Below the pieces are notes generated by a model that had not been told where the DNA came from, made no database searches, and worked only from the letters and a program-made list of their open reading frames with translations. A stretch of 64,000 nt of DNA from Parvibacter caecicola. Lineage in GTDB: Bacteria; Actinomycetota; Coriobacteriia; Coriobacteriales; Eggerthellaceae. Both the position numbers and the translations under genes were made by a program. How positions within the stretch are numbered: position 1 is the first letter of the stretch; the number at the start of each line of letters is the position of its first letter. Positions 9,457 to 18,984 of this stretch are shown here, in pieces. Location of the stretch: contig NZ_QIBY01000005.1 of the NCBI RefSeq assembly GCF_003725335.1, positions 56,985 to 120,984 on the forward strand, read 5' to 3'.

Positions 9457-9651
9457 CTACGCGCTCAGTTCACGAGCACGCATCTCGGTGAGGATGCGCG
9501 CGATGTCCTTCTTAACCTGCTTCACGCGTGCAGTGTTGTCCAGCTGGCTGGTGGCCATTTGGAAACGCAGGTTGAAAAGCTCTGCACGGGCGTCCTTCAG
9601 CTTTGCCTGCAGGTCTTCGGCAGAAAGCTCACGAATCTCTGCTGCTTTCAT
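9457..9651 (-). CDS. rpmC: 50S ribosomal protein L29
   Basis: 64-residue two-helix L29 near the exit tunnel, a docking site for trigger factor and SRP. Typical start [18 protein letters not shown], then [16 protein letters not shown]. The ATG follows the rplP stop directly with no spacer, indicating translational coupling. Confidence 0.96.
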   Translation of the reverse strand: MKAAEIRELSAEDLQAKLKDARAELFNLRFQMATSQLDNTARVKQVKKDIARILTEMRARELSA

Positions 9652-10074
9652 CTATTCCTGCCCTTCCGTTTCACGAGTGACGATCCTGCACTTGATGGGC
9701 AGTTTGTTGATGGCCAGGCGCAGGGCCTCGCGGGCCACCTCGTCATCAACGCCGTCGATTTCGAACATGATGCGGCCGGGCTTCACCACAGCCACCCAGC
9801 CTTCGGGGTTGCCCTTACCGGAACCCATGCGGGTTTCAGCCGGCTTGGAGGTGATGGGCTTGTCCGGGAAGATGGTGATCCACACCTTGCCGCCACGCTT
9901 CATGTGACGGGTCATGGCGATACGGGCAGCCTCGATTTGGCGGTTGGTAATCCAGTGGGGCTCCAGGGCCTGGATGCCGTAGGAGCCGTGGTTCAGCCGG
10001 GTGCCGCCCTTGGCGTTGCCCTTCATGGAACCACGCTGCACCTTGCGGTGCTTCACGCGCTTAGGTACGAGCAT
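9652..10074 (-). CDS. rplP: 50S ribosomal protein L16
   Basis: 140-residue L16 near the A-site tRNA elbow. Starts [19 protein letters not shown] and contains [18 protein letters not shown] and [12 protein letters not shown]. It directly abuts rpsC upstream and rpmC downstream. Confidence 0.97.
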   Translation of the reverse strand: MLVPKRVKHRKVQRGSMKGNAKGGTRLNHGSYGIQALEPHWITNRQIEAARIAMTRHMKRGGKVWITIFPDKPITSKPAETRMGSGKGNPEGWVAVVKPGRIMFEIDGVDDEVAREALRLAINKLPIKCRIVTRETEGQE

Positions 10075-10791
10075 TTACTTCTGCCCCCTTTCACGACGAT
10101 CGTTGCGGCGATTGCGGTTGTTGGGACGACTGCTGCCTTCCAGAGCCGGCTGGGGAGCCTTCTGGCCCGGCAGCACGTCTCCGTGATACACCCACACCTG
10201 CACGCCGATGGCGCCGTAGGTGGTGGTGGCAATGGAGAAACCGTAGTCGATCTTGGCGCGCAGGGTGTGCAGCGGCACACGGCCTTCGCGGTACCACTCG
10301 CGGCGGCTCATCTCAGCGCCGCCCAGACGGCCGGAGCACTGGATGCGGATGCCCTTGGCGCCCGACTTCATGGCGGCTTGCACCGCTTTGCGCATGGCGC
10401 GACGGAAAGCCACGCGGCCTTCCAGCTGCTCGGCCACCGACTGGGCGATCAGCTCGGCGTCCAGCTCGGGGCGCTTCACCTCAACCACTTCGATGGACAC
10501 GGGGCCGTTAGCGATCTTGTCCAGCTTCTTGCGCAGCACGTCGATCTCGGCGCCCTTCTTGCCGATCACCACGCCGGGACGGGCGGTGGTGATGGACACC
10601 TTGATCTTGTCGCCAGCGCGCTCAATGTCCACGCGGGACACGGCGGCACGGGCCAGGTACTTGTCCAGGAACTTGCGGATGGCAAGGTCGTTCTCAAGGG
10701 TTTCGGCGTAGTCTTTGCCGGCGTACCAGCGGCTGCGCCAATCCTCGGTGATGCCGAGACGGAACCCAGTAGGGCTTACTTTCTGACCCAT
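10075..10791 (-). CDS. rpsC: 30S ribosomal protein S3
   Basis: 238 residues from the ATG at 10791 ([18 protein letters not shown]); the frame is open 10 codons further, but that would overlap rplV and lacks homology. It contains the KH domain ([18 protein letters not shown]) and the C-terminal S3 domain ([17 protein letters not shown]). S3 shapes the mRNA entry channel. It starts 4 bases after the rplV stop. Confidence 0.96.
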   Translation of the reverse strand: MGQKVSPTGFRLGITEDWRSRWYAGKDYAETLENDLAIRKFLDKYLARAAVSRVDIERAGDKIKVSITTARPGVVIGKKGAEIDVLRKKLDKIANGPVSIEVVEVKRPELDAELIAQSVAEQLEGRVAFRRAMRKAVQAAMKSGAKGIRIQCSGRLGGAEMSRREWYREGRVPLHTLRAKIDYGFSIATTTYGAIGVQVWVYHGDVLPGQKAPQPALEGSSRPNNRNRRNDRRERGQK

Positions 10792-10795
10792 GAAC

Positions 10796-11137
10796 TTAGG
10801 CCTCCTCTCGCGGTGCGACAACGATGGTGATGTGGCTAGTGCGCTTGCGAATGCGCGACGCAGAGCCCTTGGCGCGGGGACGAATGCGCTTCAGGGTGGG
10901 GCCTTCGTCCACATAGGCGGCCTTGACGAACAAGGTCGAAGGGTTCAGCTGGTTGTTGTGCTCGGCGTTGGCCACGGCGGAGTTCAGGGTTTTCTCCACG
11001 GTTTCGGCAATGCCGCGGTTGGTAAAGGCCAGAATCTCCTGGGCCTGGGCCACGGACTTGCCGCGGATGAGGTCCACAACGATGCGGGCCTTGCGAGGGC
11101 TCACGCGGACGAAGCGCGCAACTGCTCTTACTTCCAT
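10796..11137 (-). CDS. rplV: 50S ribosomal protein L22
   Basis: 113-residue L22 lining the exit tunnel (macrolide resistance site). Signatures: [18 protein letters not shown] and the C-terminal loop with [13 protein letters not shown]. It lies 11 bases after rpsS. Length is normal. Confidence 0.96.
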   Translation of the reverse strand: MEVRAVARFVRVSPRKARIVVDLIRGKSVAQAQEILAFTNRGIAETVEKTLNSAVANAEHNNQLNPSTLFVKAAYVDEGPTLKRIRPRAKGSASRIRKRTSHITIVVAPREEA

Positions 11138-11148
11138 GATTCCCTCTC

Positions 11149-11421
11149 CTATCGCTTCTTCTTATCGGCCGCGTGACCCTTGAAGGTACGCGTGGGGGCA
11201 AACTCGCCGAGCTTGTGCCCGACCATGGATTCGGTAACGTAAACCGGCACGTGCTTGCGGCCATCGTGCACGGCGATGGTGTGGCCCACCATGTCCGGGA
11301 AGATGGTGCTGGCGCGAGACCAGGTTTTGATGACGTTCTTCTCGCCGGCCGCGTTCATTGCCTCAATGCGGGCAAGCAGGCGCGGTTCGACGTAAGGACC
11401 TTTTTTCAGGCTACGACTCAT
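11149..11421 (-). CDS. rpsS: 30S ribosomal protein S19
   Basis: 90-residue S19 of the 30S head. Starts [16 protein letters not shown] and contains [19 protein letters not shown] and [16 protein letters not shown]. It lies 23 bases after rplB in canonical order. Confidence 0.97.
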   Translation of the reverse strand: MSRSLKKGPYVEPRLLARIEAMNAAGEKNVIKTWSRASTIFPDMVGHTIAVHDGRKHVPVYVTESMVGHKLGEFAPTRTFKGHAADKKKR

Positions 11422-11444
11422 TCTTACTCCTTAAGTCTTATCCG

Positions 11445-12275
11445 CTACTTCTTGCGGCGACGGATGATCAGGCGGCTAGAGGCCTTCTTCGGGTTGCGGG
11501 TGCGATGGCCCTTGGTAGGAACGCCCCAGGGGGTAACCGGGTGACGGCCAGCGGACTTGTTCTTGCCCTCGCCGCCGCCATGGGGGTGATCCACAGGGTT
11601 CATAACGGTACCGCGAACGGAGGGACGGATGCCCTTCCAGCGATTGCGGCCAGCCTTGCCGATCTTGATGTTGGAGTGCTCGGCGTTGCCCACCTCGCCC
11701 ACGGTGGCGCGGCAGGTGATCAGCACGCGGCGCATCTCGGAGGAAGGCATGCGCAGGATGGCGTAGTTGCCTTCCTTGCCCATGAGCTGGATGGAAGTGC
11801 CCGCGGAGCGAGCGATGGCAGCGCCCTTGCCCGGCTGCAGCTCAACGTTGTGGATGAGCGTACCAACGGGGATGTTGGCCAGCGGCAGGGTGTTGCCGGG
11901 CTTGATGTCGGCATCGGGGCCGGAAACCACGATGTCGCCCACCTTCAGGCCCTTGGGGTGAATGATGTAGCGCTTCTCGCCGTCAACGTAGTGCAGCAGA
12001 GCGATACGGGCGGAACGGTTGGGGTCGTACTCGATGGTGGCCACCTTGGCCGGCACGCCATCTTTGTTCCGCTTGAAGTCGATGATGCGGTAGCGCTGCT
12101 TGTTGCCGCCGCCCTGGTGACGGGTGGTCACCCGGCCGTTATTGTTGCGGCCCGCCTTCTTCGGCTTCGGTGCCAGCAGAGACTTCTCCGGAGTCGAAGT
12201 GGTGATCTCGGAGAAATCCGAGACCGTCTGGAAACGACGTCCGGGGCTCGTCGGCTTGTACTGTTTGATACCCAC
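11445..12275 (-). CDS. rplB: 50S ribosomal protein L2
   Basis: 276-residue L2, required for peptidyl transferase activity and subunit joining. Start is GTG at 12275 ([17 protein letters not shown]), with AGAAAGG upstream. [18 protein letters not shown] carries the conserved histidine region. Normally rplW lies just upstream; here rplW is 15.5 kb away and rplB heads its own transcription unit with a 235-base leader and a good promoter. Confidence 0.97.
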   Translation of the reverse strand: MGIKQYKPTSPGRRFQTVSDFSEITTSTPEKSLLAPKPKKAGRNNNGRVTTRHQGGGNKQRYRIIDFKRNKDGVPAKVATIEYDPNRSARIALLHYVDGEKRYIIHPKGLKVGDIVVSGPDADIKPGNTLPLANIPVGTLIHNVELQPGKGAAIARSAGTSIQLMGKEGNYAILRMPSSEMRRVLITCRATVGEVGNAEHSNIKIGKAGRNRWKGIRPSVRGTVMNPVDHPHGGGEGKNKSAGRHPVTPWGVPTKGHRTRNPKKASSRLIIRRRKK

Positions 12276-12510
12276 AGTAACACAACCTTTCTACTTTGGA
12301 CCACTCGCCATCCGATAGCTGGTAACGGCAACTACCTTCGGGCCGGGCCCCTTCTTCGGAACTTCCGCTCGCGCGCCTCTCCGCACACCGGAAGATCCCC
12401 TACTAGGGTGAACAGGCGATTGCCGATCGGTGAAGATGGAGGCTCTCCATCGCGACGCCGCTTGTCCACGCGTCCGGGTGTGTCCATAACGCACACAGAC
12501 GCAACCCGAT

Positions 12511-12539
12511 AGTATAAATAGCGGAGATTTGCGGGGCAA
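12511..12539 (-). promoter_or_regulatory. Sigma-70-type promoter for the rplB operon
   Basis: TTGCCC (12534-12539), 17-bp spacer, TATACT (12511-12516) on the minus strand. About 225 bases of GC-rich leader separate it from the rplB GTG. Leader and promoter together account for the whole non-coding stretch 12276-12590, which also contains the 3' edge of the ygiQ gene region. The leader could fold but shows no family I recognise. Confidence 0.75.
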
Positions 12540-12590
12540 GATGTATTTTCGGTTTTCGGCGAATGTCACAAGGTTGCCACAAAGGCGCCC

Positions 12591-14564
12591 CTAACGGATG
12601 CCTCCCTTGTGGCCATTGGCCTTGGGAGGGCGCCCGCCCTGGCGGCCGCCGGCGCTGGCGCGGGGCCGCGGCGGATTCCCCTTCGGTGGTTTCCCCCCAC
12701 CGCGGGGCCGGCCGCCCTTCGGCGCGCTGCCCTTCCCCCCTTCTGCCTTCGGGCGCTTCGGGCGGATGAGGCACTTCTCCCCCCAGCCGATGAGATCGGG
12801 GCGATGGGCCTTCAGCAGCGCCTCGCGCACCAGTTCCCAGTTGGCGGGGTTGCGGTACTGGATGAGCGCCCGCTGCAGCGCCTTCTCGTGCGGGGTTTTG
12901 GGCACGTAGATGGGCTGCATGGTATGGGGGTTCAGCCCAGTGTGGTACATGCAGGTGGCCACCGTTGAGGGAGTGGGGTAGAAATCCTGCACCTGTTCGG
13001 GGTTGAACCCCATGTCCCGCACGTATTCCGCCAGCTCCACCGCTTCTTTCAAGGTAGAGCCAGGGTGCGAGCTCATCAGGTAGGGCACCACGTACTGCTT
13101 TTTGCCCACCGCTTCGGTTTCGCTGCGGAAGGCCTCGCAGAAACGGTCGTACACCTCCCGCGGCGGCTTGCCCATGGCCTCCAGCACTGCCGGGGACACG
13201 TGCTCGGGGGCCACTCGCAGTTGGCCGGACACGTGATGGGCCACCAGCTCGTGCAAAAACTCGCCGCCTTTGGGGTCTTCCATCACGTAGTCGAAGCGGA
13301 TGCCGCTGCGCACGAACACCCGCTTCACCCCCGGCAGCGCCCGCAGCTTGCGCAAAAGGAGCGTGTAGTCGCTGTGGCTGGCCTTCAGCGCCTTGCAGGG
13401 CACTGGCGACAGGCAGCGCTTGTCCGTGCAGGCGCCCGCCTTCAGCTGCTTGGCGCAGGCGGGAGCGCGGAAGTTGGCGGTGGGGCCGCCCACATCATTG
13501 ATATACCCTTTGAAATCGGGGTGGGCCGTCATGGCCCGTGCCTCTTCCAAAAGCGATTCGTGGCTGCGGGCGGAAACGATGCGCCCCTGATGGAACGTGA
13601 GGGCGCAAAAGGCGCATTCCCCGAAGCAGCCGCGGTTGGAGGTGAGGGAGAACTGCACCTCGGCCAGGGCCGGCACTCCCCCGGCCTCGTCGTAGGACGG
13701 GTGCCAGGTGCCCGCGAAGGGCAGCCGATACACGGCGTCCATCTCGGCGGTGCTTAAGGGTTCGGCCGGCGGGTTCTGCACCACCAGCCCTTCGCGGCCG
13801 TAGTCTTCCACCAGGGTTTTGGCGGTGAAGGGGTCGCTGTTGGCGTACTGGACGGCGAAGCTGGCGGCGTAGGCGCGCTTGCTTTCGCTCACCTCCTGCC
13901 AGCTGGGCAGCATCTGGAAATCCACCAGGTTATCAGTGGTTTTGGCGCGGTACACCGTACCAGGGATGAAGGTGAGGTCGCCCACCGCAAGGCCGCTTTC
14001 CAGCGCCTCGGCGATGGCCACGATGGAACGCTCCCCCATGCCGTAGGAGATGAGGTCGGCGCCAGCGTCCAGCAGCACCGAGCGCTTCATCTTGTCGGCC
14101 CAGTAGTCGTAATGGGCCAACCGCCGCAGGCTGGCCTCCACCCCGCCCAAGATGATGGGAGCGTGCTTGTAGGTGCGGCGGATCAGCTGGCTGTAGGCCA
14201 CCACCGCCCTATCGGGTCGGCGAAACGGCGCGCCGCCAGGGGTGTAGGCGTCCTGGTGGCGGCGCTTCTTGGCCACCGTGTAGTGGTTCACCATGGAATC
14301 CATGTTGCCGGCGGACACCAGAAAGCCCAACCGCGGCTGGCCAAACTCGGTTACAGAGGCGGGGTCTTTCCAATCCGGCTGGGCGATGATGCCCACCCGG
14401 AAACCCTTGGCTTCCAAAAGCCGCGCGATGATGGCGGTGCCGAACGAGGAATGGTCCACATAGGCATCGCCGGTGACGTAGACGAAATCCACCTCATCCC
14501 AACTGCGGGCACTTGCCTCCTGCCGCGTCAGGGGCAGGAATGCGGCCTCACTGCGCGGGCACAT
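12591..14564 (-). CDS. YgiQ family radical SAM protein
   Basis: 657-residue member of the YgiQ (UPF0313) radical SAM family; biochemical function unknown. It has the N-terminal segment DEVDFVYVTGDAYVDHSSFG, a cobalamin-binding-like region, and the radical SAM motif CFGECAFC (CX3CX2C) about half-way along, followed by HQGRIVSARS. From about residue 590 the C-terminus becomes a Lys/Arg/Gly/Pro-rich tail, a low-complexity extension likely to bind nucleic acid. The start overlaps the lipid kinase stop by 17 bases, so the two are probably one transcription unit. Confidence 0.88.
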   Translation of the reverse strand: MCPRSEAAFLPLTRQEASARSWDEVDFVYVTGDAYVDHSSFGTAIIARLLEAKGFRVGIIAQPDWKDPASVTEFGQPRLGFLVSAGNMDSMVNHYTVAKKRRHQDAYTPGGAPFRRPDRAVVAYSQLIRRTYKHAPIILGGVEASLRRLAHYDYWADKMKRSVLLDAGADLISYGMGERSIVAIAEALESGLAVGDLTFIPGTVYRAKTTDNLVDFQMLPSWQEVSESKRAYAASFAVQYANSDPFTAKTLVEDYGREGLVVQNPPAEPLSTAEMDAVYRLPFAGTWHPSYDEAGGVPALAEVQFSLTSNRGCFGECAFCALTFHQGRIVSARSHESLLEEARAMTAHPDFKGYINDVGGPTANFRAPACAKQLKAGACTDKRCLSPVPCKALKASHSDYTLLLRKLRALPGVKRVFVRSGIRFDYVMEDPKGGEFLHELVAHHVSGQLRVAPEHVSPAVLEAMGKPPREVYDRFCEAFRSETEAVGKKQYVVPYLMSSHPGSTLKEAVELAEYVRDMGFNPEQVQDFYPTPSTVATCMYHTGLNPHTMQPIYVPKTPHEKALQRALIQYRNPANWELVREALLKAHRPDLIGWGEKCLIRPKRPKAEGGKGSAPKGGRPRGGGKPPKGNPPRPRASAGGRQGGRPPKANGHKGGIR

Positions 14565-15549
14565 CGACGTACTTCCCCGTTACGGGCACCGGGGCCGGAT
14601 ACCCTTCCGGGCGCTGGCTGAAGGCGCTGTTGCTCTGCCAGCCCTTTGGTGCCAGCACCTTGAGGGCGCGGGGCGCCATCGAGACGCGGAAGCTACTGCC
14701 GGTGAGGTCTTCGCCGTCTACCTGGGCGGGCACCGAGCGGTCGAAGGTTACCTCCACTTCCCGGGCACGGGAAAACTGCAGGTTCTTGAAGCCCATGTGG
14801 TGGCCGTCCTTGGCCATCAGCAGCACCGCCACCGCCTTGGGCTTGGCCAGCGGCGGCCGGGCGATGCAAATGTCGAATTGGCCGTCGGCGAGCGACGCGT
14901 GGGGGCAGATGGCGAACCCGCCGCCGTAGGTGATGCCGTTTTGCACTGCCATCAGATACATCTCGCCGCTCTCGGCCGCGCCGCCGTCCAGCGCGATGCG
15001 GTAGCGGTAGCGCTCCAGGTGGTTGATCAGCTGGTCGAGAGCGGCGGCCAAATACAGCTTTGTACCGGTAGCGCCGGTGCGCTGGCGCCGCTGCACGGTA
15101 TCCAGCGCAATGGCGGCGTCCAGTCCGAACGACAGGGTTTCCACGAAGAAGCGGCCGTTCACCAGGCCCAAATCCATCGGCACCGGCTGCGCGTCGGCCA
15201 GCTGGGCCACCGCCTGGGGCAGTTTGGGGGATATGCGCAGGGTTTTGGCGAAGTCATTGCCCGAGCCCACCGGCACAACCCCCAGGGCGGGGCGCTCGGC
15301 GGCGTCCACCTTCATGAGGCCGTTGACGGTTTCGTGGATGATGCCGTCACCTCCCAGCGCCACCACCGAATCGAACCCCCGGGCACTCGCGGCAATCTCA
15401 GCTGCATGATAGGGATAAAGGGTGGTGCTCACTTCCAGCCGGCCCTCCCCCAGCCGCTCTTTCAGCAGCCCCGCCACCTCGCGGGCCGCCCGGGCCCCTT
15501 CGCCGTTTTGGGCGGCGGGATTGGCTATCAGCAGAGTTTTGCCCAGCAT
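14548..15549 (-). CDS. Diacylglycerol/lipid kinase family protein
   Basis: 333 residues from the ATG at 15549 (MLGKTLLIANPAAQNGEG); upstream in-frame sequence is not family-like. It shows the DAGK catalytic domain signatures of the YegS/DgkB/LCB5 group: ANPAAQNG, VALGGDGIIHETVNGL (glycine-rich nucleotide loop) and VPVGSGNDFAKTLRI. It probably phosphorylates a membrane lipid such as diacylglycerol, either recycling it for phospholipid synthesis or making a signalling lipid. Likely co-transcribed with ygiQ through a 17-base overlap. Confidence 0.88.
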   Translation of the reverse strand: MLGKTLLIANPAAQNGEGARAAREVAGLLKERLGEGRLEVSTTLYPYHAAEIAASARGFDSVVALGGDGIIHETVNGLMKVDAAERPALGVVPVGSGNDFAKTLRISPKLPQAVAQLADAQPVPMDLGLVNGRFFVETLSFGLDAAIALDTVQRRQRTGATGTKLYLAAALDQLINHLERYRYRIALDGGAAESGEMYLMAVQNGITYGGGFAICPHASLADGQFDICIARPPLAKPKAVAVLLMAKDGHHMGFKNLQFSRAREVEVTFDRSVPAQVDGEDLTGSSFRVSMAPRALKVLAPKGWQSNSAFSQRPEGYPAPVPVTGKYVDVPAQ

Positions 15550-15586
15550 GGGGGTTCTCCCATTTCTTCTCGGGGCAGAAAGTACA

Positions 15587-15612
15587 AGGGCCGCCGGTTT
15601 CGGCGGCCCTTC
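15587..15612 (-). terminator. Terminator-like hairpin after the trigger factor gene
   Basis: AAGGGCCGCCG / CGGCGGCCCTT stem on the minus strand, 24 bases past the trigger factor stop. The following tract (GTACTTT) is only weakly T-rich. Confidence 0.5.
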
Positions 15613-15635
15613 GCCTTCTGCCTTTTTGCCTCGCG

Positions 15636-17006
15636 CTAGTGCAGCGAGATGTCCGATTCCTTCAGGGCGTCGGCCACTTCCTGCGCCGTGGGGGAAACCA
15701 CGGCGGCGGTGGGGTCGCCCAGGGGGTTGATGGTGCCGGTGGACACCAGCCACTGGGCCGCCTTCATGCGCTGGGCGGTTTCGCGCAGGGCGAACATGCG
15801 GCCGCCGTCCTTGAAGCGGGCCAGGGTTTGGCGCGGGTCGGCGCCGGGGTTCATGGTGTTGCAGGCCTTCAGCAGGTCGTTGTCGCCAATCTTCAACTTC
15901 TCGTGACGGTAAATGGCATCCAGCGTGAAGCCCTGCACCAGCATCTCGCGGGTTTGCAGCATCAGCATCATGCCCATCTGCTGCTCGCCGCCGTTCTGCT
16001 GCATGAACTGCTCCCAGCTCATGCCCTGCTGGGCCACTTCCTGCTGCAGGTTCTGGATTATGGCCTCGCGGGTGCGCTCGTACATCTCATCGGAAATTTT
16101 GCCGGTGAAGCGCTTTGCGGCTTCGGCGATGGCCATGCCCTCCACCTGCTGGTCGTACTCGCGGCGCGCCTGCATGCTCATGGTGAGGGTCATGTCGTCT
16201 TTCAGGGCCTGCAGCGACGAGTACATGGGGAAGTTCATGGACACCCACTCGTCGTTGGGTTCGGGGGCCACCGGCTTCTGAATCTCGATGATGCGTACCT
16301 GAGCCTGCACATCGTTTTCGGTGGGTTTGCCCTCGGCGTCCACGCCCGGGGCCTTGAAGGTGAATTCCTTCTCGTCGCCCGGCTGCATCCCCAGCAGCCC
16401 CTCGTCGAAGCTGGGGGGCATGTAGCCCACCCCCAGCTTGTAGGAGCGGCTTTCGGTGGTGAGGTTCTTCAGCTCTTCGCCGTCCTCGAAGCACTTGAGG
16501 GCGATCAGGCAGTTGTCCCCCATTTCCAGCGGCTTGGGGTCGGCGGTCTCGAACTGCGGGAAGCCCTGCACCATCTGGTTCAGCTGAGCCTCCACCACAC
16601 TGTCGTCAAAGCGGAAGGGGGGCACATCGATGGTGATGGGATTATAGGAGGTGAGCTCGTACTCGGGCTTGGTGGTGACGTTTATGACAAACCGGAAGCT
16701 GTCGCCGCGCTTCAGGGCGCCGTCGATGATGGGCTTAGGGGGCCAGGCGGGGATGATTTCCTTCTCGTCCAGCGCGAAGGGGGGCAGAAGCTCCACCGCA
16801 TCCTTCTCCACCAGCGAGTCCAGGTTCTTAATGCCCAACTGCTCCTGGCAGCACTGGCCCACGGTTTTGCCCGGTTGCGGCTGCACGCCGTTGGCCTCGG
16901 CAAACGCCCAGCTGGCCATGTCCAGCACGTGGCCCACTTCCTTCTCATTGGCAACGCACTCCAGGCGCAGCGTGTTGTCGCTGGTCTTGCGCATGTTGAC
17001 TTTCAT
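15636..17006 (-). CDS. tig: Trigger factor-like peptidyl-prolyl isomerase/chaperone
   Basis: 456 residues from the ATG at 17006 (MKVNMRKTSDNTLRLECVAN), with AGGAG 10 bases upstream. The order is that of trigger factor: an N-terminal ribosome-binding-like domain, a central FKBP-like domain (about 170-260; GDNCLIALKCFEDGEEL and GMQPGDEKEFTF), and a helical C-terminal domain rich in Met and Gln. It chaperones nascent chains at the exit tunnel. The N-terminal signature loop is diverged and I cannot point to an exact GFRxGxxP box, so this may be a lineage-specific variant. It lies outside the usual tig-clpP-clpX neighbourhood. Confidence 0.8.
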   Translation of the reverse strand: MKVNMRKTSDNTLRLECVANEKEVGHVLDMASWAFAEANGVQPQPGKTVGQCCQEQLGIKNLDSLVEKDAVELLPPFALDEKEIIPAWPPKPIIDGALKRGDSFRFVINVTTKPEYELTSYNPITIDVPPFRFDDSVVEAQLNQMVQGFPQFETADPKPLEMGDNCLIALKCFEDGEELKNLTTESRSYKLGVGYMPPSFDEGLLGMQPGDEKEFTFKAPGVDAEGKPTENDVQAQVRIIEIQKPVAPEPNDEWVSMNFPMYSSLQALKDDMTLTMSMQARREYDQQVEGMAIAEAAKRFTGKISDEMYERTREAIIQNLQQEVAQQGMSWEQFMQQNGGEQQMGMMLMLQTREMLVQGFTLDAIYRHEKLKIGDNDLLKACNTMNPGADPRQTLARFKDGGRMFALRETAQRMKAAQWLVSTGTINPLGDPTAAVVSPTAQEVADALKESDISLH

Positions 17007-17079
17007 CGGTTCGGTCTCCTCTGCCGTAAGGCGGGCCCCCAGCGCCGCAGCGCCGGCCCCGCGAATCAATATCCGCGCT

Positions 17080-17110
17080 ATTCTAGCGCATCGAAGGCGC
17101 CGGCGCCCAA
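17080..17110 (-). promoter_or_regulatory. Possible promoter of the trigger factor gene
   Basis: TAGAAT at 17080-17085 with a TTGGGC-like -35 at 17105-17110 on the minus strand; the spacer is 19 bp, longer than ideal. It accounts for part of the 300-base divergent gap between the trigger factor and ZIP genes. Confidence 0.35.
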
Positions 17111-17213
17111 GCAAGCTTGGGGATTCAACCATATCCACACCCAACAGTTACCGCCTGCGCCTGAACTGCCCGCCCCTCACGGGGGTGGACGCACGTCCGA
17201 GCGTGTCCGATTC

Positions 17214-17239
17214 GCAGCAATTACGTCACAGATTGCTGC
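17214..17239. promoter_or_regulatory. Dyad upstream of the ZIP transporter, possible operator
   Basis: GCAGCAAT and ATTGCTGC form a perfect 8-bp inverted repeat with a 10-bp centre, 68 bases before the ZIP start. A metal-responsive repressor site is a reasonable guess, but no regulator is encoded nearby. Confidence 0.35.
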
Positions 17240-17306
17240 GCACGATGCGGCGGGGCCCCCGTTGCCCTAAGGTTTTGCCAAAACCGCGAGCTTCACAGGA
17301 GGGACT

Positions 17307-18095
17307 ATGGACGAAACCGCATTGGGCATCTTGCTGGCGCTGCTGCTGCCGTTTATGGGCACGGCGCTGGGGGCGTCGTTTTCCCTCACCATGAAACGGG
17401 AGATGCGCCCCTCCGTGCAAAAGGCGCTTCTGGGATTTGCCGCCGGCGTGATGATCGCCGCCAGCGTGTGGAGCCTCATCGCGCCCGCCATCGAGTCGGC
17501 CGAGGCCCAGGGCATGGTGGGCTGGCTGCCGGCCGCCGTGGGCTTCCTCTTGGGGGTGGGCATGTTGCTCACCTTCGACCACCTGCTGCCCCACATGCAC
17601 CTGGACGAAGAAGTGGAAGGGCCGCCCAGCGCGCTCAAGAAGCCCACCATGCTCATCTTCGCCGTAACCCTGCACAACTTGCCCGAGGGTATGGCGGTGG
17701 GCGCGGTGCTGGCGGGATGGCTAGCGGGAGACGCCGGCATGAGCCTGGCGGCGGTGGCGGCGCTGGCCATCGGCATCGCCATTCAAAACGTGCCGGAAGG
17801 AGCCATAGTGGCGGCGCCTTTGTTGGGCAACGGCTTGTCGAAGAGGCGCGCCTTCGCCTACGGCGTGGGCAGCGGCGCCGTGGAGCCGCTGGGGGCCCTC
17901 ATCATGCTGGCCATCGCCGGCATCCTGCAGCCCTTCCTTCCCTTTATCCTGGCATTTGCCGCCGGCGCCATGATTTACGTGGTAGTGGAAGAGCTCATCC
18001 CCGAAACCCAAATGGGCACCCACACCAACATCGGCACCATCGGCGTGGCCCTGGGTTTCACCCTCATGATGGTGCTGGACGTGGCCCTGGGCTAA
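17307..18095 (+). CDS. ZIP family divalent metal transporter
   Basis: 262-residue membrane protein with about eight hydrophobic helices and the two ZIP signatures: HNLPEGMAVG in helix 4 and QNVPEG in helix 5, where the metal-binding binuclear centre forms. The second motif has Gln where ZupT-like proteins often have His, as in the GufA-like branch. It probably imports zinc, iron or manganese. AGGAGGGACT precedes the ATG. Its stop overlaps that of the convergent PIN gene by 4 bases. Confidence 0.9.
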   Translation: MDETALGILLALLLPFMGTALGASFSLTMKREMRPSVQKALLGFAAGVMIAASVWSLIAPAIESAEAQGMVGWLPAAVGFLLGVGMLLTFDHLLPHMHLDEEVEGPPSALKKPTMLIFAVTLHNLPEGMAVGAVLAGWLAGDAGMSLAAVAALAIGIAIQNVPEGAIVAAPLLGNGLSKRRAFAYGVGSGAVEPLGALIMLAIAGILQPFLPFILAFAAGAMIYVVVEELIPETQMGTHTNIGTIGVALGFTLMMVLDVALG

Positions 18096-18511
18096 ACAAT
18101 CGTTTTTGTCAGAGCTTCGGCGGCGGTTATCCTGGGGACAACCGACCGCTGGAAAGCCTTTTTGTCATAGGAAACGATGGCGCTCACCTGTAACGCCTCG
18201 GCGGCAGCGCGGATGAGCCCATCCTCATAGTCAGGCTCGTCGGAATCAAGGGCCTCGAAGACAAACGGCCCCGCCAAATCCACCAAATCGAACAGCTCGG
18301 CAATATCGCGGACGGATTCGCGCGCAGCCGCCTCGCTCGAATAATGGCGGCGCATAGCGTAATAAACATCGTTCAGCGACGAGGCGAGAGCAAATACAGG
18401 CATATTCTCCGAAACGGCCTTTCGAATGAGCGCTGAAACATCGCCATGGGGCTCCGCCCCTTCGTTAACCCAGTAAATGAGGGCATTGGCGTCAAAGAGA
18501 AACGATTTCAT
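18092..18511 (-). CDS. PIN domain toxin of a type II toxin-antitoxin pair
   Basis: 139 residues from the ATG at 18511 (MKSFLFDANALIYWVNE). Asp at residue 7, plus the acidic residues in DEPDYEDGLI and the late VSYDKKAF, match the PIN ribonuclease active-site pattern (Mg-dependent RNase). It overlaps the antitoxin gene by 20 bases, the classic antitoxin-first arrangement. The cellular target (tRNA, mRNA or rRNA) cannot be told from sequence. Confidence 0.82.
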   Translation of the reverse strand: MKSFLFDANALIYWVNEGAEPHGDVSALIRKAVSENMPVFALASSLNDVYYAMRRHYSSEAAARESVRDIAELFDLVDLAGPFVFEALDSDEPDYEDGLIRAAAEALQVSAIVSYDKKAFQRSVVPRITAAEALTKTIV

Positions 18512-18791
18512 CTGCCCTCGCATCCCGCGCTTCGCGAATGAAATCGTCTGCCGTCTTGCCTTTTGGCCATGGCGCCAGCCTGCTGCGCTTCGAAATGCGG
18601 GCCTCCACCTTTTCCAGACGGGCAAGACGGTCTTCAACGTCGTCGTGAATAGCCGTTATCACCACCACTCCCTTGCGCGGCGAGTCGATGCTCAGCTTTT
18701 CACCCGCTTCGAACCCCGCTTGCTGCCGCAGGCCCTTCGGCAGCACAACCGCCATGCTGTTGCCAACCTTCGTGAGAGTAGCCGTAGTCAT
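18492..18791 (-). CDS. AbrB/SpoVT-type antitoxin
   Basis: 99 residues from the ATG at 18791, with GAAAGGAG 6 bases upstream. The N-terminus TKVGNSMAVVLPKGLRQQAG is the swapped-hairpin AbrB (MazE/VapB-like) DNA-binding fold. The charged C-terminus (about residues 60-99) would wrap the PIN toxin. It should repress its own operon; short direct TTATAACACGTTATAA-like sequence just upstream (18815-18831) could be the operator. Confidence 0.85.
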   Translation of the reverse strand: MTTATLTKVGNSMAVVLPKGLRQQAGFEAGEKLSIDSPRKGVVVITAIHDDVEDRLARLEKVEARISKRSRLAPWPKGKTADDFIREARDARADEIVSL

Positions 18792-18863
18792 GCCAACTCC
18801 TTTCGTTGGCGTCATTATAACACGTTATAACAGCTGCGCACATAAAGGAAGGCAAAGGAAGAG

Positions 18864-18924
18864 AGACAAAGGGACGACCCTAATGTCTCATGCAATATGA
18901 GGCATTAGGGTCGTCCCTTTGTCT
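18864..18924. repeat. 61-bp near-perfect hairpin repeat (family F, copy 2)
   Basis: Two 29-bp arms (beginning AGACAAAGGGACGACCC) around a 3-base centre CAA. It is the same length and layout as the copy at 27597-27657, and both are preceded by a purine-rich GGCAAAGGAAG stretch. Arm changes are largely compensated between copies. It resembles a non-autonomous mobile element or REP-derived repeat. Confidence 0.75.
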
Positions 18925-18931
18925 TGCAACA

Positions 18932-18962
18932 AGCGGCCGCCGCGGAGGGGGCGGCGGCCGCT
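18932..18962 (-). terminator. Strong hairpin after the molybdoenzyme operon
   Basis: 12-bp stem AGCGGCCGCCGC / GCGGCGGCCGCT with a 7-nt loop, 23 bases past the Fe-S subunit stop. It has little T-run (TTGTTGC), so it is a weak intrinsic or bidirectional terminator. Confidence 0.55.
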
Positions 18963-18984
18963 GCCGTCTAGAAGCTTAACTAGG

